A DNA stretch of 11,994 nt. It comes from CAZXCQ01 sp964639275 (GTDB taxonomy: Bacteria; Desulfobacterota; DSM-4660; Desulfatiglandales; Desulfatiglandaceae). The stretch lies in the NCBI GenBank assembly GCA_964639275.1, contig CAZXCQ010000195.1:1-11994 (forward strand), given 5' to 3'. Below the pieces are notes generated by a model that was not told the origin of the DNA, searched no databases, and saw nothing but the letters and a program-made list of their open reading frames with translations. Position numbers and translations under genes: made by a program. This document shows, in pieces, positions 1 to 7,384 of this stretch (position 1 is its first letter; the number at the start of each line of letters is the position of its first letter).

Positions 1-108
1 TCATATGGGGGCATGTGGAAGAAAAAAAGACCCCCATGCCACACCACTATCGATTGATCCCCTGGTTTTTGAGAAGTTACGGCAGAAGCGAGAAGTGGAG
101 ACGGAAAA

Positions 109-1488
109 ATGGATTTCAGATGTTACGGGGCAGAGGATCTCATCCAGTTCGGGAAAAACGTGTTGGTTAAGATCGGTTTCCCTGAAAAACAGGCGGTTGC
201 CGCAGCCAGGGTTCTGGTGGAAGCGGATTTGAGAGGGGATCACGCCCACGGAATCGCGGGTGGTAGCAGCCTGGATGATATTATTGCAAAGGTATATCAT
301 GATGAGGGAAGGCCGGGATTTACAAGGACTCAGATCGCGGATTTCACAACAGACACCCAGAAGTATCCGACGACCCTATCCCTTGATGCACAGGGCACCC
401 TGGGGCACTATGTCGCCCTAGAAACTATCCCGCAGTTAATTGAGATTGCGAATAAATTTGGGTATGCAAAGGCGTACATCCGAAACTCGACCCATTTTGG
501 AGATTGCGGGATCTATTCCGAAATGATCGCGAGCCATGACCTGGCAGCCAGGGTCACGTGCACCAGCCCACCCCACAGCAAGCCTTTTATTGAACTTCAA
601 GAGAGGGAGGAAGAACAATCCCCGGAAAACCGAGCCAGATACGACGGTGTGAAAAAAAGGTTTGGCACAAACCCCATTGCCTGGTCGATTCCTTATCAGG
701 GCGGCATCATTACCATTGATATGGCCGCAACGCAAAGGGCGATCAGCCCGGCCCTGGAGGTCGCCAAACACAACTCAAAGGTCCTGGACGTCCACAAGGA
801 TGCAGGCGGGGTCTTGACAATATTGATCGGGGATCAAGAGCGACAACTCTCCGAGGTGCATCTCTTGGTTGCAAGGAGTGAGACCCGCGAAGAGGCGCTC
901 CAAAAACTGGGTTGCGCCTCATCCATCAAACTCAGATCCGTTGAAAAGGGGCTGCTCAAGGGACCGCAAGGGGAGAATATCCTTTTCCCCCTTGCCTTTG
1001 ACGAGGTCTTTAAAACCCATTTCTGGGTGGCACCCCTGGGCGACACCTACTTTGGTTACAAGGGGTTCGGGCTGAACATGCTGATCGAACTCGACAATGT
1101 CATCGGCGGGGGCACGCCGGGTTTGATTCGTATTCTGGACAGCCCGGGTAAACGGACAACGCTTGAAAGGGTGTCACAAACCCTTGAGGCCTATGCCATT
1201 GATATTGTTGTCCCCCTGGAAGAGGCAAAGCTGAGGCTCAAAGAGGCGGTGGATACGACCGTCGGATGCGGCAATCGTCTGATGCATTTGCCCGGTCAAA
1301 AAGAACAGGAGACCCGAAGGGAGTATCTCGCCAATGGGATCCCCATGACCGCTGAAAGGATCGGGCGACTCAAAGACGTGGCAGCGGACAAAAGGGTAGG
1401 GATTTCTTTTGATCTGGTGCCACTCAATGACATGGGGGCAGCCATAAGTCAACTACTATCGGTTGAACCTAATAACTTGGCGGGTTAA
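109..1488 (+). CDS. Ldh2-family malate/L-lactate dehydrogenase-like oxidoreductase (long form)
   Basis: A 459-aa NAD(P)-dependent dehydrogenase of the Ldh2/MDH2 family, which is not related to the Rossmann-fold lactate dehydrogenases. Family landmarks are visible in order: GDHAHG at residues 43-48, NSTHFGDCGIY at 126-136, GTNPIAWSIP at 186-195, DMAAT at 204-208 and GYKGFGLNMLIELDNVIGGG at 316-335. H48 and H129 are the likely catalytic or substrate-binding histidines. Family members are usually about 330-360 aa; this one is roughly 100 aa longer, with extra sequence at about 155-182, a larger insert at about 222-290, and an extended C-terminus. The substrate is probably a 2-hydroxyacid, but these insertions make it uncertain. 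The ATG at 109 follows GGAG with 8 nt spacing. The gene is convergent with the 2-oxoacid oxidoreductase operon; a 2-hydroxyacid dehydrogenase could supply 2-oxoacids, but that link is only inferred from position. Confidence 0.85.
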   Translation: MDFRCYGAEDLIQFGKNVLVKIGFPEKQAVAAARVLVEADLRGDHAHGIAGGSSLDDIIAKVYHDEGRPGFTRTQIADFTTDTQKYPTTLSLDAQGTLGHYVALETIPQLIEIANKFGYAKAYIRNSTHFGDCGIYSEMIASHDLAARVTCTSPPHSKPFIELQEREEEQSPENRARYDGVKKRFGTNPIAWSIPYQGGIITIDMAATQRAISPALEVAKHNSKVLDVHKDAGGVLTILIGDQERQLSEVHLLVARSETREEALQKLGCASSIKLRSVEKGLLKGPQGENILFPLAFDEVFKTHFWVAPLGDTYFGYKGFGLNMLIELDNVIGGGTPGLIRILDSPGKRTTLERVSQTLEAYAIDIVVPLEEAKLRLKEAVDTTVGCGNRLMHLPGQKEQETRREYLANGIPMTAERIGRLKDVAADKRVGISFDLVPLNDMGAAISQLLSVEPNNLAG

Positions 1489-1507
1489 CATGGATTCGTC
1501 AAGTGAA

Positions 1508-1553
1508 TTGCAGGGCTCGCCAGGTCGGTAAAGACTGCCGCTGCAATGCCCTG
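1508..1553. terminator. weak inverted repeat between convergent genes
   Basis: The 77-bp gap between the two convergent stops contains TTGCAG (1508-1513) facing CTGCAA (1541-1546), and an alternative pairing of CAGGGC (1511-1516) with GCCCTG (1548-1553). There is no T-run after it on either strand, so it is at best a weak or Rho-assisted termination structure. Confidence 0.2.
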
Positions 1554-1565
1554 GTGCGGCATCGG

Positions 1566-2465
1566 CTACCCATGGGAAAGCCGGGGCTGATGCTCCCATC
1601 TCTCATTGATCTCGCTCTGCAATTCCTGAACATCCTCACCGGAGAGCCCTTCAAACCTGCCCTGAAGGCGGAGGTAGTCGGTCACGGGTCTCAACTCTGA
1701 AGGCTGATAGGTGATTCGCGGGGTGCCATGGTCCACCTCATAAAGTGTCCAGAACCCGGTTTCTACGGCCATGCGTGCCACCTCAACGGTCTTGCTTTCC
1801 GCAAACCGCCACCCCGTTGGACACGGGGCGTGAATGTGAAAGTACTTAAAGCCCGGTTCCATGTCCCTTGCCTTTTCGATCTTGCTGATAAAATCCTCGG
1901 GGTATCCAACAGAGACGGTGGCCACATAGGGGATATCGTGCGCGGCCATGATCCTGGGTAAATCCTTCTTCTTTTCCGCCTTCCCCTTGAGGGTGGAGGT
2001 GGTCCAGCTAAACTTGGGCGTCAAACCACTGCGCTGGATTCCCGTATTCATGTATGCCTCGTTGTCAAAGCAGAAATAGATCCCGTCGTCATTTCTTTCG
2101 GCCGCACCCGAAAGACACGCCATGCCGATATCGCCGGACGACCCGTCCCCTGAGAGCGCAAAGACATTTATCTTTCGATCTGCCCGTATCCGCCCCTTTC
2201 TCTTCAGGACCTTGATCGCAGCGCTTATCCCGGAAATGGCGGCCGGGGCAGGCGCCATGGCAATATAAATGGACGGGATCTCAACCGACGAAGGAAAGAC
2301 TCCGGCAGGAAGGGCCAAACAGGTAGCCCCCATGCTGAGGATAGAATCCTTACCCAGGGTCTTTGTAACCCACCGAAAGATCATTCCCCCCGGACACCCC
2401 GGACACAGGGCATGCCCTGGGAGAAATATCTCTTCTCTGGATAGTATGTCTGCTAGATTTCGCAT
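1566..2465 (-). CDS. 2-oxoacid:ferredoxin oxidoreductase, beta (TPP-binding) subunit, PorB-like
   Basis: A 299-aa thiamine-pyrophosphate-binding subunit of a pyruvate/2-ketoisovalerate-type ferredoxin oxidoreductase. It binds TPP-Mg and one [4Fe-4S] cluster and carries out the oxidative decarboxylation to acyl-CoA with the alpha subunit. All four expected cluster cysteines are present: C21 and C24 (CPGCPG), C49 (GATCL) and C215 (PCPTGWR). The TPP motif begins at GDG 106-108 and continues through DNEAYMNTGIQRSG at 134-147. The segment CPTGWRFAESKTVEVARMAVETG at 215-237 resembles PorB proteins. The reading frame is open 57 codons further upstream, but that stretch lies inside the alpha gene. 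The chosen ATG (2463-2465) shares its A with the alpha stop (TAATG), a typical translational-coupling junction. It is the last gene of the operon. The substrate class (pyruvate versus branched 2-oxoacid) cannot be fixed by eye. Confidence 0.93.
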   Translation of the reverse strand: MRNLADILSREEIFLPGHALCPGCPGGMIFRWVTKTLGKDSILSMGATCLALPAGVFPSSVEIPSIYIAMAPAPAAISGISAAIKVLKRKGRIRADRKINVFALSGDGSSGDIGMACLSGAAERNDDGIYFCFDNEAYMNTGIQRSGLTPKFSWTTSTLKGKAEKKKDLPRIMAAHDIPYVATVSVGYPEDFISKIEKARDMEPGFKYFHIHAPCPTGWRFAESKTVEVARMAVETGFWTLYEVDHGTPRITYQPSELRPVTDYLRLQGRFEGLSGEDVQELQSEINERWEHQPRLSHG

Positions 2466-3655
2466 TATAGCCCCCTGACCTGGTGCCACCGAATGGGGTG
2501 GGTTATATCCTCTGCATCCCGTTCCTCGAATAGATCCAGGGCAATCTCCTTGATCTCCCCAAAGGTCACATCTCTTCCACCAAGACCGATGATATGGTTG
2601 GTTAAGAGGGGGGAGTCGTGCCGCTTTCTGAGACAATGGGAAAGTTCCAGAAAGACCGCCCCCCCGGCGCCAATCGAGACATCCCTCTCCAGCACGGCCA
2701 CGGCCTTGAGGTCTGACAGGGATTCTCTGAGCTCCGCGTCAGGGAAAGGCCGGAAGGCCCTGAGTTTGACCAGGCCAATGGGTATTCCCTCATCCCTTCT
2801 CAAGTGATCGACCACGTCCCTTGCTGTTGAAACCATGCTGCCCAGGGTCAAAAGGGCAACCTCTGCATCTTCCATCATCTCGGTTGAGATAAGACCGCCA
2901 TATCTTCTACCAAAGGCCTCGCCAAAGCGTTCATCCACCTCCTGAATCACGCCTTTTGCAGCATCCATGGCCACCTGTTGCTGATACCGGTATTCGGTGT
3001 AGTAGGAATCATCCAGGACCAGCTGGTGTACGGACATGGGCCTGTCCGGGTCAAGGATGACATGCTCCGGCCGGTATGGCGGCAAAAAGCGGTCCACCTT
3101 TTGCTGGTCAAGGATCTCGACCGGCTCCATATAATGAGAAATGATCATCCCTTCAAAACAGATCCCCACGGGCAAAAGTACCCTTTTGTCCTCTCCGATG
3201 CGATAGGCCTGAATAATCATATCATGGGCTTCCTGGGCCGACTCGGTGTAGATCTGGATCCACCCCGTATCCCTTTGATCCAGCGAATCACCGAGATCCG
3301 GGCAGATGGTGGTGGGTGGGCCGATTGTCCGGTTCACCATGGCCATGACCACAGGCAGGCGGAGCCCTGAGGCAACAAAGAGGTTCTCATGCATATAGAC
3401 CAGACCTTGCGCCGAACTGGCCGTAAAGGTCCTGGCCCCTGCGGCCTGAGCCGCAATGGCAACAGCCATGGCCGAGTGCTCGGATTCCACGGGCACAAAC
3501 TCCGCATCCAGCTCCCCGCTCTCAACAAACGCGGCCATCTTTTCCATGATGTGGGTCTGAGGGGTAATTGGATAGACAGGGACCACTTCCACCCGGGCGA
3601 GCCTGGCACCATGGGCGGCTGCATAGTTTCCGGTCAACATCTTGCGCTTTTCCAC
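2465..3655 (-). CDS. 2-oxoacid:ferredoxin oxidoreductase, alpha subunit, PorA-like
   Basis: A 396-aa alpha subunit (domains I and II of the pyruvate:ferredoxin oxidoreductase family), which pairs with the beta subunit to form the TPP active site and bind the 2-oxoacid. Counting from the GTG start, visible motifs are YPITPQT at 28-34, VESEHSAM at 56-63, TASSAQGL at 78-85 and NRTIGPP at 108-114, followed by the conserved RDTGWIQIY stretch. The C-terminal half (transketolase C-terminal-like) carries VALLTLGSM and the GxxxRAFRPFP-type region. The start is set at GTG (3653-3655), preceded by GAGAGGG about 6 nt upstream. ATG at 3640 is an alternative; the longer frame to 3703 runs into the upstream gene and has no support. 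It lies 2 nt after the stop of the fused flavoprotein/ferredoxin gene and overlaps the beta start by one base. Confidence 0.92.
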   Translation of the reverse strand: MEKRKMLTGNYAAAHGARLARVEVVPVYPITPQTHIMEKMAAFVESGELDAEFVPVESEHSAMAVAIAAQAAGARTFTASSAQGLVYMHENLFVASGLRLPVVMAMVNRTIGPPTTICPDLGDSLDQRDTGWIQIYTESAQEAHDMIIQAYRIGEDKRVLLPVGICFEGMIISHYMEPVEILDQQKVDRFLPPYRPEHVILDPDRPMSVHQLVLDDSYYTEYRYQQQVAMDAAKGVIQEVDERFGEAFGRRYGGLISTEMMEDAEVALLTLGSMVSTARDVVDHLRRDEGIPIGLVKLRAFRPFPDAELRESLSDLKAVAVLERDVSIGAGGAVFLELSHCLRKRHDSPLLTNHIIGLGGRDVTFGEIKEIALDLFEERDAEDITHPIRWHQVRGL

Positions 3656-3657
3656 GA

Positions 3658-5442
3658 TTATCCCTCTCTTTCCGCTTCGATCATAATGGCTCCGGCCGGG
3701 CACTCATTCCGGCATATGCCGCAGCCCTTGCAATAGTCATAATCGATGGCGTACCGACCTGTATCTGAGTCGAGTTGAACCGCGCCATCCGGGCAGAAGA
3801 GATAGCAGTTTCCGCACATCTTGCAGACACCGCAGCTCAGACATCGCGTCGCCTCCTGGTTGACCTCCTCCGGATTCATTCCGATCTTGATCTCTCTAAA
3901 GTCCCTGGCACGATCAACCGGGGACAATTTGCGGGGCTCGGGACGTGAAAGAGGCCGACAATAACCCAGGTTCAGGTCATCCAGGGTGGCGGTCTTCTGA
4001 CTCCTTGGGACTGGTTCCGTATCAAGGCCCAGGTGCGCACGCATGGTTCGCGCCAGGGACCCTTCTTGAACGAGCTTGTGCAGGTTGTCTCCCCGCAAAT
4101 AATGATCCATGGCGATCGCCGCGCGCTTGCCCGAACCGATGGCCTCGGAGACGTTCCTGGGTTGATCGATAACATCCCCTCCGGCAAAGATCCCCGAAAT
4201 CGTGGTCTGGAGGGTCTCCGGATCAACCTGGATTGTCTCTCCGGGACCAACCCGGATTTTGCTCTCTTCCAGAAAAGAGAGGTCCGTGGACTGACCGACC
4301 GCCATGATAATGGCGTCGGCCTTTAGGGCCTGCGTGATGCCCTCGTCGTATACGGGTGCGAATCGGCCTTCCTTGTCAAAGACCGAGGTGCAGCGTTTGA
4401 GTTCTATCCCCGTGACTCTACCGTTTTCGGCCACGATCCGGTGGGGGGCCCAGCCGTTGTGGAACGACACACCCTCTTCAAGGGCATCCTCCTGCTCCCA
4501 CAAGTGGGCGGGCATCTCGTCTCTTGATTCCAGGCTCGCCATCCGGACCGAATCGGCCCCGAGACGAAGCGCGGTCAGGGCCACATCGATGGCCACATTG
4601 CCGCCGCCGATGACCACCACATCCCCCTTCAGGCCGGTGGATCTGCCGGAGTTTACCTCTCTCAGAAACTCAATCCCCCAGTAGACGCCATCCGCGGCCA
4701 CACCTTCCACATCGAGTCTTCGGCCCAAGGGGGCCCCGGCCGAAACAAAAACGGCCGCGTAGCCGGCCTGTTGGAGACCGCTGAGGGTGAGATCCTTACC
4801 AACGGGACTGTTGGTCCGGATCTCCACCCCTGCCGCGCGGATATTCTCGATATCTCTCGAAAGTACCTCCTTTGGGAGCCTGTATCTCGGGATCACCTGA
4901 CCCATCATCCCTCCGGGCTCGGTCTGGGCCTCGAACACCGTGACACCATATCCCATCAAGGCCAGAAAATAGGCACAGCTCAATCCGGCCGGTCCAGAGC
5001 CCACAACAGCGATCTTCTTGTCCTGCCCTTCCCTGAGGCGGATGGGTTCAGACCTCCTGTCAAAGAAATGGTCTGCCAGATACCGTTCAATCGCCTGAAT
5101 CGACAGGGCACCATCCATATCCTTGCGGTTGCACGATTCCTGGCATGGATGATAACAGACCCTCCCGCAGACCCCGGGGAATGGATTCTCAAGTCTCAGT
5201 GCCCACCAGGCCTGATCGATCTCCTTATTAGTAACACCGGAAATAAATCTATTGATCCAGTTCCCCAGGGGGCAACCCCCTAGACAGGGCGGGGTCATCT
5301 CCTGAAACGCCGGCCGCATATACCGCCACAATCCGGTTTTTGTCCTCCCGGGCGGAATCCCGATTGCTGTTGCGCCTATGGGCAGTTCCATATAGGTACG
5401 GAGTCTTATCGGATCCGGGCCTAATGCCTTTGAGTGGGTCAT
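3658..5442 (-). CDS. GltD-like NAD(P)/FAD oxidoreductase fused to 2x[4Fe-4S] ferredoxin (delta subunit)
   Basis: A 594-aa fusion protein. The N-terminus has the cysteine-rich cluster-binding region of GltD/NfnB-type proteins: CLGGC at 53-57 and C92, C96, C100, C104. An FAD-binding Rossmann motif VVGSGPAGLSCA follows at 146-157, then GGMMGQVIPRYRLP at 177-190, an NAD(P)H-binding motif VVIGGGNVAIDVA at 276-288, and the FAD-closing GIFAGGDVIDQP at 417-428. The last ~60 residues form a bacterial-type ferredoxin: a C-x2-C-x2-C-x3-CP set (C540, C543, C546, C550) and CKGCGICRNECP at 571-582, plus extra cysteines C534 and C537. It therefore combines the delta ferredoxin subunit with an oxidoreductase able to exchange electrons with NAD(P)H. 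Two starts compete: ATG at 5442, which has GAGG 6 nt upstream and shares one base with the gamma stop (chosen), and GTG at 5445 (4-nt overlap). Confidence 0.9.
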   Translation of the reverse strand: MTHSKALGPDPIRLRTYMELPIGATAIGIPPGRTKTGLWRYMRPAFQEMTPPCLGGCPLGNWINRFISGVTNKEIDQAWWALRLENPFPGVCGRVCYHPCQESCNRKDMDGALSIQAIERYLADHFFDRRSEPIRLREGQDKKIAVVGSGPAGLSCAYFLALMGYGVTVFEAQTEPGGMMGQVIPRYRLPKEVLSRDIENIRAAGVEIRTNSPVGKDLTLSGLQQAGYAAVFVSAGAPLGRRLDVEGVAADGVYWGIEFLREVNSGRSTGLKGDVVVIGGGNVAIDVALTALRLGADSVRMASLESRDEMPAHLWEQEDALEEGVSFHNGWAPHRIVAENGRVTGIELKRCTSVFDKEGRFAPVYDEGITQALKADAIIMAVGQSTDLSFLEESKIRVGPGETIQVDPETLQTTISGIFAGGDVIDQPRNVSEAIGSGKRAAIAMDHYLRGDNLHKLVQEGSLARTMRAHLGLDTEPVPRSQKTATLDDLNLGYCRPLSRPEPRKLSPVDRARDFREIKIGMNPEEVNQEATRCLSCGVCKMCGNCYLFCPDGAVQLDSDTGRYAIDYDYCKGCGICRNECPAGAIMIEAEREG

Positions 5443-6002
5443 CACAAACCTCGCAGATTTTCATAGCCCATCTGAGCTGCCTTCCAATTCAATTCCACCT
5501 TTTCCTCGGGAAAGAAATCAGGCAACGCCTTATAAACTGATTCAAGGGAGATCTCCTTGACCGCCGCACAATAGGCGCCCAAGATGGTCACATTGGTGAT
5601 CGGAATTGTGGTCTTTCCGTAAATCTGGTGGGCGATCCTGGTGGCATCGACCGTAAAGAGGCTCTGCGCCCTTTCCACAATGGACGGGGGAAGTCCATCC
5701 CCCCGGTCGGGGTAATTGATGATGGCCGTCCCATCGGGTTTTATATCCCCCAGGGGGTTTAGCATCTTAAAGAGATTGAAATCCATGACCACGACCACAT
5801 CGGGAGAATAGACCTTTGTACGGATGACGATGGGTTTATTGTCCACCCTGACATAGGCCACCACCGGAGCCCCCCGTCTTTCTCCACCAAACTTCGGAAA
5901 GGTCTGGGGCCAATACCCCTCCGCAAATGCGGCCGTGGCCAATATCTGGGCGGCAGTGACGGCCCCTTGACCACCGCGACCATAGATGTTTATCTCCTTC
6001 AT
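5442..6002 (-). CDS. 2-oxoacid:ferredoxin oxidoreductase, gamma subunit
   Basis: A 186-aa gamma subunit of the pyruvate/2-ketoisovalerate:ferredoxin oxidoreductase family, the domain that helps bind coenzyme A. Diagnostic motifs are IYGRGGQGAVTAAQILA at 6-22, PKFGGERRGAPVVAYVRV at 36-53, PDVVVVMD at 67-74, and NVTILGAYCAAV at 137-148. Length matches the family (about 180-190 aa). The ATG at 6000-6002 is preceded by GAGGGGG with about 8 nt spacing. It is the first gene of a four-gene minus-strand operon and overlaps the next gene by one base. The upstream promoter is described separately and implies a leader of roughly 110 nt. Confidence 0.93.
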   Translation of the reverse strand: MKEINIYGRGGQGAVTAAQILATAAFAEGYWPQTFPKFGGERRGAPVVAYVRVDNKPIVIRTKVYSPDVVVVMDFNLFKMLNPLGDIKPDGTAIINYPDRGDGLPPSIVERAQSLFTVDATRIAHQIYGKTTIPITNVTILGAYCAAVKEISLESVYKALPDFFPEEKVELNWKAAQMGYENLRGL

Positions 6003-6120
6003 GTGGCTGCCCCCTCATCTGGAAAGTATTTCGCGCCTGGCACGGATATCTCAAAGCAGACAGACCCGAATGATCGGGCCGGCCGGGGTACTGAAAGGTC
6101 ACGCCTTCTGTTTGGGGGGA

Positions 6121-6150
6121 AGTATAGGAAGGGGATGGAGTGAGTGTCAA
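6121..6150 (-). promoter_or_regulatory. sigma70-like promoter for the oxidoreductase operon
   Basis: Reading the minus strand, a perfect -35 box TTGACA (6150-6145) is followed by an 18-nt spacer and TATACT (6126-6121), one mismatch from the -10 consensus. The predicted start is near 6114, about 110 nt before the gamma start codon. The match is good, but no transcription data are available. Confidence 0.6.
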
Positions 6151-6181
6151 GAAGAAAGCCACCGCTTGACAGCAACCCCCC

Positions 6182-6210
6182 TTTACAATCCCCGCAAATA
6201 TTGCTAAAAA
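6182..6210 (+). promoter_or_regulatory. possible extended -10 promoter for panB
   Basis: TTTACA (6182-6187, one mismatch to -35), a 17-nt spacer, and TAAAAA (6205-6210) preceded by TGC, giving an extended -10 form. The -10 hexamer itself matches only 4 of 6. It lies about 170 nt upstream of panB and back-to-back with the minus-strand promoter. The rest of the 382-bp divergent gap (6003-6384) shows nothing else I can support; in particular, no convincing riboswitch was seen by eye. Confidence 0.3.
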
Positions 6211-6384
6211 ATCCCAGGTTCTGCTTTATGAAAACCGACACAGCCTGTTCAATATCCATTTTCTGACTAACCACGCCAACCAACAATTCACTATCCAGGG
6301 GAATGGATAAAGGATGCGCTGACATTCCATGAAAATGAAGCGCCTGCATTTCAAAAAAACTTATGTCCAATAGAGGAGGGTCCT

Positions 6385-7227
6385 ATGCCAAAGAAAATGA
6401 TCCATGATCTTTTGAAAATGAAGCGTGAAGGAGAGAAGATCACCTTTCTCACCGCCTACGATTACCCGACGGCCCAGTTTGCCGAGACAGCCGGTCTGGA
6501 TATGCTGCTCGTGGGGGATTCGCTGGGCATGTGTGTCTATGGATATCCGGGGACCATCCCGGTGACCATGGACCAGATGATCGTTCACGCAGAGGCGGTC
6601 CGCCGCGGTGCACCCAACACCTTTGTCATCGGGGATATGCCCTTTATGAGCTATCAGAGCTCATCGGAGAAAGCGGTTGAGAATGCCGGCCGGTTTTTGA
6701 AAGAGGCCCACTGCGATGCCATCAAGGTGGAAGGGGGCGTTCGGGTGACCGACCGGATCCGGTCCATTGTGGACGCGGGCATCGTGGTCATGGGCCATAT
6801 CGGCCTGACTCCTCAGAGTTCCGGACAGCTGGGGGGGCACAAGGCGCAAGGCCGGACGGCGGAGGCCGCCAAGCTGGTGGTCGAGGATGCCCTGGCCGTT
6901 CAGGACGCAGGTGCCCAGATGATCCTGTTGGAGGCGATTCCCCCCGAGGTGGGGGGGTATATCACCAGGCGCCTGGAGATTCCGGTCCTCTCCATCGGTG
7001 CGGGCCCTTATTGTGACGGCCAGATTCTCATTGTATCCGATATGATCGGACAGTTTCAGGCCTTCACCCCCAAATTCGTCAAGAAGTACGGGAATGTGGC
7101 AGAGGTGATTACAAGCGCCATGAAGGCGTATGTGGAAGAGGTCAGGACAGGTGCGTTTCCCACGGATGAACACTGCTACCATATGCTTCCGGGCGAAAAA
7201 GAGAGGTTTGAGACCGAGATGGGGTGA
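6385..7227 (+). CDS. panB: 3-methyl-2-oxobutanoate hydroxymethyltransferase (PanB)
   Basis: A 280-aa cytoplasmic enzyme of pantothenate (coenzyme A) biosynthesis. It transfers a hydroxymethyl group from 5,10-methylene-tetrahydrofolate to 2-ketoisovalerate, giving ketopantoate. The TIM-barrel family signatures are all present: TAYDYPTA at 23-30, LLVGDSLGM at 41-49 (metal ligand D45), GDMPFMSYQ at 83-91 (D84), IKVEGG at 113-118 (K114, E116), MGHIGLTPQS at 136-145, the catalytic glutamate E183 in LLEAIP, and IGAGPYCDGQILI at 204-216. The length is typical. The start is well supported: GAGGAGGG lies just upstream of the ATG. panC and panD are not nearby. It is divergent from the 2-oxoacid oxidoreductase operon. 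No clear hairpin/T-run terminator follows; the next 150 nt are T-rich with no gene. Confidence 0.97.
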   Translation: MPKKMIHDLLKMKREGEKITFLTAYDYPTAQFAETAGLDMLLVGDSLGMCVYGYPGTIPVTMDQMIVHAEAVRRGAPNTFVIGDMPFMSYQSSSEKAVENAGRFLKEAHCDAIKVEGGVRVTDRIRSIVDAGIVVMGHIGLTPQSSGQLGGHKAQGRTAEAAKLVVEDALAVQDAGAQMILLEAIPPEVGGYITRRLEIPVLSIGAGPYCDGQILIVSDMIGQFQAFTPKFVKKYGNVAEVITSAMKAYVEEVRTGAFPTDEHCYHMLPGEKERFETEMG

Positions 7228-7285
7228 TACTTTTTGTTCTTTTACTCACTACTTTGCCCACCTCTCACTCCAGTTTACCTTTTAG

Positions 7286-7353
7286 GGCCTGCAAAGAGAC
7301 AATTTCAGATTGACAAACCCTGGCTGTTTTGCCTATTTACCCCTCTGCAGGCC
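7286..7353. repeat. small inverted repeat downstream of panB
   Basis: GGCCTGCA (7286-7293) is the exact reverse complement of TGCAGGCC (7346-7353), with 52 nt between the arms. It has no T-run. The stretch 7228-7384 otherwise holds no gene I can support. Confidence 0.35.
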
Positions 7354-7384
7354 GGGAGGATCGGACTCTATTTATTTCAAAAAA

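Noticed and set aside
7..40. Short palindrome GGCATG/CATGCC upstream of the first gene
   Set aside because: It is only 6 bp with alternative G-run/C-run pairings, and no terminator or operator feature accompanies it.
2466..2636. A longer beta subunit starting at 2636
   Set aside because: The extra 57 codons lie wholly inside the alpha gene on the same strand; the TAATG junction at 2463-2467 is a much better start.
5999..6370. A 123-codon minus-strand frame in the divergent intergenic region
   Set aside because: It spans the candidate promoters, ends exactly at the gamma-gene start region, has no recognised domain and no good ribosome-binding site. It was treated as chance, though not excluded.
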